This document shows, one piece after another, positions 6,002-9,860 of a stretch of 9,860 nucleotides of DNA. A program made the translations under genes and the position numbers. Below the pieces are notes generated by a model. That model searched no databases. It worked only from the letters and a program-made list of their open reading frames with translations, and was not told the DNA's origin. Where the stretch lies: contig JAJZDE010000046.1 in assembly GCA_021828745.1 (NCBI GenBank), positions 1-9,860 on the forward strand. Direction: 5' to 3'. This DNA comes from Pseudomonadota bacterium (GTDB taxonomy: Bacteria; Pseudomonadota; Gammaproteobacteria; Burkholderiales; Ferrovaceae). How positions within the stretch are numbered: the first letter of the stretch is position 1; each line of letters begins with the position of its first letter.

Positions 6002-7453
6002 TTACCCGCGCAGCGACTGAGCAATGGATGCCGTACACAGATCGATGAGCGGCTGCGGAATGATTCCGAGCGCGAGCAACGTCAGCGCATTGATGCTGAG
6101 CAGTAACCGATGATCGCTTTCTCCCACGATCGGGGTATCGTTCTCGGGTTCGTCCATATACATCAACTTGATGATGCGCAGATAATAAAACGCGCCGATC
6201 AGGGACATGAGTACCGCCACGACCACCAGCCAGGTCAACCCGGCATCCAGGACGGCACTGAGCACGGCCAACTTGGCAAAGAAACCCGCTGAAACCGGAA
6301 TCCCTGCCATGGAGATCATGATCAGCAGCATCAGAAAGGCATACCAGGGGCTGCGCTTGTTCAGTCCTTTCAGATCATTCAGTTGATCCGCCTCGAAACC
6401 CTCGCGACTCATGAGCAGAATCAGGCCAAAGGCGGCCAGACTCATGAGCACGTATGTCACCGCATAGAACATGGCCGCCGCGTACCCTCCCAGGGTCCCC
6501 GACAGGATGCCCAGCAACAGGAACCCCATGTGCGCAATGGTGGAATAGGCCAGCATACGCTTGAGGTTGGTTTGAGCGATCGCCGTCACGTTTCCGACCA
6601 GCATGGACAATACCGAAACAATGATGAGCATGGACTGCCAGTCCGCAACCATCGGTCCCATGGCGCCCGCCAACAGACGCATGAAGAACGCAAAACCGGC
6701 AAGTTTGGGTGCCGTGCTCACAAACAGGGTCACTGCGGTGGGCGCCCCTTCGTATACATCGGGTACCCACATGTGGAAGGGCACCACCCCCAACTTGAAG
6801 GACAGACCCGCCACCATGAATACCAGCCCCAGGACCAGAATGCCCGGATCGGCATTACCCTGGGCGATGGCATTGGCGACTTCGGCCATTTGCAGGGATC
6901 CGGTGGCGCCATAGATCATGGACAGGCCATACAGCAACATGCCGGAGGCCAGAGCCGCCAGGACGAAGTATTTCATGGCGGCTTCGGTGGCAACGGCCGA
7001 GTCCCGCTGCAACGCAATCAAGGCGGCGAGAGAAAGCGAAAGCAGTTCCAACCCAAGATAGAGCACCAGGAAGTGGTTGGCGGAGATCATGACCATGACC
7101 CCGAGCAGCGCAAAGAGGATCAGGACGAAAAACTCCCCCTTGAACAAACCACGGCTTTGGATGTAGTCCCGCGAATAGGCAAAAACGAAGGATACCGTCA
7201 GCACGGAGATCATCTTCAGGGTACGAGCCATGGGGTCATCCACAAAGGACCCATTGAAGGTCGTCACCACCTGTCCCAGGGAACCGATCAGAAGGAACCC
7301 GGCCGTCCCCACCAGGGCCAGTTGGGCATAGGCATAAGTCAGGAATCGTTTGGACTCGGAAATGAACAGGTCCGCGATCAGCAGGGCAGAAAGTGCCCCC
7401 AGAAGAAAAATTTCCGGGTAGGCTGGAACCAGATTGGGTGTGGCGAAGGTCAT
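6002..7453 (-). CDS. nuoN: NADH-quinone oxidoreductase subunit N
   Basis: 483 residues (E. coli 485). One of the three antiporter-like membrane subunits of complex I, embedded in the inner membrane and thought to carry one proton channel. It is hydrophobic throughout, with about 14 predicted helices. The channel residues are in place: E136 in the GLELLSLS helix, K161 (KYFVLAA), K220 in FKLGVVPFH, K250, K298 in LKRMLAYS, and K394 in GFFAKL. The PFHMWVPDVYEGAPT signature is at 225-239. The ATG at 7453 is preceded by TGGAG at 5-nt spacing and lies 10 bp after the nuoM stop. Cotranscription with nuoL and nuoM is evident from order and spacing. No anomaly is seen. Confidence 0.97.
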   Translation of the reverse strand: MTFATPNLVPAYPEIFLLGALSALLIADLFISESKRFLTYAYAQLALVGTAGFLLIGSLGQVVTTFNGSFVDDPMARTLKMISVLTVSFVFAYSRDYIQSRGLFKGEFFVLILFALLGVMVMISANHFLVLYLGLELLSLSLAALIALQRDSAVATEAAMKYFVLAALASGMLLYGLSMIYGATGSLQMAEVANAIAQGNADPGILVLGLVFMVAGLSFKLGVVPFHMWVPDVYEGAPTAVTLFVSTAPKLAGFAFFMRLLAGAMGPMVADWQSMLIIVSVLSMLVGNVTAIAQTNLKRMLAYSTIAHMGFLLLGILSGTLGGYAAAMFYAVTYVLMSLAAFGLILLMSREGFEADQLNDLKGLNKRSPWYAFLMLLIMISMAGIPVSAGFFAKLAVLSAVLDAGLTWLVVVAVLMSLIGAFYYLRIIKLMYMDEPENDTPIVGESDHRLLLSINALTLLALGIIPQPLIDLCTASIAQSLRG

Positions 7454-7458
7454 CGTCG

Positions 7459-7463
7459 CTCCA
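7459..7463 (-). promoter_or_regulatory. Ribosome-binding site of nuoN
   Basis: The minus strand reads TGGAG, 5 nt before the nuoN ATG and directly adjoining the nuoM TGA stop. This is a good site that suggests coupled nuoM-nuoN translation. Confidence 0.65.
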
Positions 7464-8945
7464 TCAGAACTTGGGGGTCGAGGCCTGCTCGATCAATTGC
7501 AGGACCGAAGCGTGCATGGGTTCGGAGAACAGCTTGGGGTATAGCCCCATCCCCAGCACCAGCAGTGCCAGAATGATCAGAAACAGGAATTCTCGGCTGG
7601 AAATATCCTTGAGGGCCGCCACATGGTCATTGGCCACTTCCCCGAAGATAACCCGCTTCACCATCCATAACGTATAGGCGGCGCCCAGAACCAGGGTGGT
7701 GGCAGCCAGTGCGGCATACCAGAAATTGACCTGGATCGCGCCCAGGACGACGATGAATTCACCGATGAAACCACTGGTCCCGGGCAAACCCGCATTGGCC
7801 ATGGAAAACAACATCATGAAGGCCGCAAACCTGGGCATGGTATTGGCCACCCCACCATAATCGGCAATTTGTCGCGTGTGCATGCGGTCATACAGTACGC
7901 CGATGCACAGGAACATGGCCCCCGAGATAAATCCGTGGGAGATCATCTGGAGCAGACCGCCCTCCATGCCCATGGGGTTGAACAGGAAGATCCCCAGCGT
8001 CACAAACCCCATGTGCGAAATGGACGAATAGGCCACCAGTTTCTTCATGTCCTGCTGGACCAGAGCCACCAGACCGATATACACCACAGCGATCAAGGAC
8101 AGGGTGATCATCGTCCCGGCGAGGGCATGACTGGCATCCGGGGTAATCGGCAAGTTGAAACGCAGAAACCCGTAAGCCCCAATTTTCAGGGTGATGGCGG
8201 CCAGAATGACCGAACCTCCCGTGGGAGCCTCAACGTGCGCATCGGGCAACCACGTGTGAACCGGCCACATCGGCACCTTGACGGCGAAGGACATGAAGAA
8301 GGCGATGAAAAGCAGGATCTGGACCCCCAGAGGAAGGGCCACTGCCTGGAATTTCAGGATTTCGAAAGACTCTCCGGCCTCGAAGTAAAGGTAGATGAAG
8401 GCCGCCAGCATGAGCAGGGAACCCAGCAGGGTATACAGAAAGAACTTGATGGAGGCATAGACCCGGCGCGGCCCCCCCCAGACCCCGATGATCAGGTACA
8501 TGGGGATCAGCATGGCTTCAAAGAAGACATAGAACAGGATGGCATCGAGTGAGGCAAACACGCCGTTGATCAACCCGGACATGATCAGGAAGGCCGCCAT
8601 GTACTGGGCCTGCCGTTTCTCGATGACGATCCAGCCCGCAATCACCACCAGAACGGTCATGAAACTGTTGAGCAGGACAAACCACAGGGAAATCCCGTCG
8701 ATTCCCAGGTGATAAGTGATGTTGAAAGCAGGAATCCAGCGGTAGGCTTCTTCGAACTGCATGGCCGCCGAGGCGTTGATGAATCCGGTATAAAGGGGAA
8801 GGGTGACCAGGAAGCCCAGTAGAGCCCCCACCAGTGCCACGCCACGGGTTAGTCCCGGATTGGAATCGCGCCCCAGAGCGAGGACGAGAATCCCTGCCAG
8901 AATGGGAACCCAGATACTCAAGGAAAGAAGATGGTGTGCAGTCAT
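7464..8945 (-). CDS. nuoM: NADH-quinone oxidoreductase subunit M
   Basis: 493 residues (E. coli 509). Antiporter-like, proton-translocating inner-membrane subunit of complex I, next to NuoL and NuoN in the membrane arm. Key channel residues are visible: E143 in the FYVFFEAMLIPM helix, K223 in FAVKVPMWPVHTWLPDAHVEAPT, K254 in ITLKIGAYG, H311 in SISHMGF, and E396 in SGFIGEF, the equivalent of the terminal proton-exit glutamate E407 of E. coli. The VHTWLPDAHVEAPTGGSVILA signature is intact. ATG 8945 lies 15 bp after the nuoL stop; the upstream GCGGAA is a modest ribosome-binding site. Complete, with no sign of damage. Confidence 0.98.
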   Translation of the reverse strand: MTAHHLLSLSIWVPILAGILVLALGRDSNPGLTRGVALVGALLGFLVTLPLYTGFINASAAMQFEEAYRWIPAFNITYHLGIDGISLWFVLLNSFMTVLVVIAGWIVIEKRQAQYMAAFLIMSGLINGVFASLDAILFYVFFEAMLIPMYLIIGVWGGPRRVYASIKFFLYTLLGSLLMLAAFIYLYFEAGESFEILKFQAVALPLGVQILLFIAFFMSFAVKVPMWPVHTWLPDAHVEAPTGGSVILAAITLKIGAYGFLRFNLPITPDASHALAGTMITLSLIAVVYIGLVALVQQDMKKLVAYSSISHMGFVTLGIFLFNPMGMEGGLLQMISHGFISGAMFLCIGVLYDRMHTRQIADYGGVANTMPRFAAFMMLFSMANAGLPGTSGFIGEFIVVLGAIQVNFWYAALAATTLVLGAAYTLWMVKRVIFGEVANDHVAALKDISSREFLFLIILALLVLGMGLYPKLFSEPMHASVLQLIEQASTPKF

Positions 8946-8960
8946 GGAATTCCGCTCAGA

Positions 8961-9860
8961 TTACGCTTTGATGAACCACAGGCTCATCAGGAAGAACACC
9001 CCAAAAATCATGGCAAAGGCGTAGTGGTAGATGTAGCCCGTCTGGATCCGGCGAAGACGTGTAGACAGGGCCCCCACCAGTTGGGCAGAACCATTGACGA
9101 TCCAGCCATCGATGAACTTCATGTCCCCCAGTTTCCACAACCCACGCCCGAAACAACGGGCGCCGCCGGCAATAAAAATTTCATTGAAACGGTCAAAGTA
9201 ATATTTATTGTCCAGCAGGGTATAAATGGCGCCCGATTCACGGACAATCACCGCAGGAATATGGGTCCACTTGAGGTAGAAGGCGGCCGCCAGCGCAACC
9301 CCGGAAATAGCCAGCCAGAAAGGCAGGGACTGGACTCCCTCGACCACGAAAGGCCCGACCCCCTGCCAGGCTTCGCGCATTTCCGGCAGGGCGCCCGTCC
9401 CGGGCAACAGGGTAATGGAGGAACCGAAATAATCCCCCATGACCATGGGGCCGATGAAGATCCAACCGGCTATGACCGAGGGAATGGCCAGCATGATGAG
9501 CGGCAGGGTAATCACCCAGGGCGATTCATGAAGATGTTCACGGGTGTGATGGTCCATGCGCGGTTTTCCATGAAACGTCATGAAAAGCATGCGAAAACTG
9601 TAAAACGCCGTCACGAACACCCCGGCCAGCACGGCAAAGGAAGCAAATCCCGAGCCTGGCAAATGGCTGGCACGCACGGCCTCGATGATGGCATCCTTGG
9701 AAAAGAATCCGGCAAAGGGCGGAATACCTGCCAAAGCCAGGGAACCGATCAGCGCCGTCACATAGGTGATGGGCATGTACCGCCGGAGTCCCCCCATTTT
9801 GCGCATGTCCTGCTCATGATGCATGGCATGGATCACGGATCCCGCGCCCAGAAACAGGAG
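8961..9860 (-). CDS. nuoL: NADH-quinone oxidoreductase subunit L (3' part, cut by window edge)
   Basis: The final 299 codons of nuoL; the 5' half lies beyond 9860 and the frame is open to the edge, so no start is visible here. NuoL is the distal antiporter-like subunit of complex I. The fragment opens with FLGAGSVIHAMHHEQDMRKMGG, a highly conserved NuoL segment, and goes on through GIPPFAGFFSKD, which holds the conserved Lys-Asp pair of TM12. The end has two polar segments and a closing hydrophobic helix (AFAMIFGVFFLMSLWF), consistent with the long lateral helix and final anchor helix special to NuoL. The sequence ends in TAA, 15 bp before nuoM. It is the most upstream gene of the visible minus-strand block. 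Confidence 0.97.
   Translation of the reverse strand, partial: LLFLGAGSVIHAMHHEQDMRKMGGLRRYMPITYVTALIGSLALAGIPPFAGFFSKDAIIEAVRASHLPGSGFASFAVLAGVFVTAFYSFRMLFMTFHGKPRMDHHTREHLHESPWVITLPLIMLAIPSVIAGWIFIGPMVMGDYFGSSITLLPGTGALPEMREAWQGVGPFVVEGVQSLPFWLAISGVALAAAFYLKWTHIPAVIVRESGAIYTLLDNKYYFDRFNEIFIAGGARCFGRGLWKLGDMKFIDGWIVNGSAQLVGALSTRLRRIQTGYIYHYAFAMIFGVFFLMSLWFIKA

Noticed and set aside
6383..7576. A 397-codon plus-strand open frame opposite nuoN and the end of nuoM
   Set aside because: The translation is rich in His, Gln, Gly and Arg, which is the expected mirror of a hydrophobic membrane protein. It is a shadow of the nuo genes.
7869..8552. A 227-codon plus-strand open frame opposite nuoM
   Set aside because: Same low-complexity polar composition, fully inside a clear nuoM gene.
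8961..9836. A start codon for nuoL at 9836
   Set aside because: The codon is an internal GTG; conserved NuoL sequence continues in frame to the window edge, so the gene is truncated by the window.

Overview
The window looks like a core chromosomal segment of a Gram-negative proteobacterium, most likely a betaproteobacterium. This rests on moderately high GC by eye, nuoL-nuoM-nuoN order followed directly by an ADP-ribose-type Nudix gene, an N-terminal zinc-ribbon Nudix protein, and a sterol-desaturase-family protein that resembles betaproteobacterial sequences I recall. Genus cannot be set from the sequence alone. I see no tRNA, rRNA, CRISPR array, insertion sequence or phage gene.

Layout. 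At 22-561 (minus) is a zinc-ribbon Nudix hydrolase. It is divergent, across a 152-bp intergenic region, from a compact three-gene plus-strand cluster at 714-3433: a secreted seven-bladed YVTN/YncE-type beta-propeller, a secreted polysaccharide deacetylase-like protein with an altered first catalytic motif, and a membrane di-iron sterol desaturase/fatty acid hydroxylase family protein. The gaps are 13 and 16 bp, so they are probably co-transcribed. This cluster meets htpG (3457-5349, minus) tail to tail across 23 bp, with a GC-rich hairpin at the junction.

The right half is one minus-strand block read from right to left: nuoL (3' part only, cut by the window edge), nuoM, nuoN, a NudF-like Nudix hydrolase, then htpG. 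The nuo genes encode the three antiporter-like proton-pumping membrane subunits of respiratory complex I, and their key membrane lysines and glutamates are in place where checked. htpG appears to have its own heat-shock (sigma-32-type) promoter, whose -35 element overlaps the stop codon of the Nudix gene.

Most of the window is conserved housekeeping (complex I, Hsp90, nucleotide-sugar hydrolysis). The least characterised part is the propeller-deacetylase-desaturase cluster. Two exported proteins and one membrane oxygenase suggest a shared envelope role, but its substrate cannot be read from the sequence. No clear new defence or mobile system was found.
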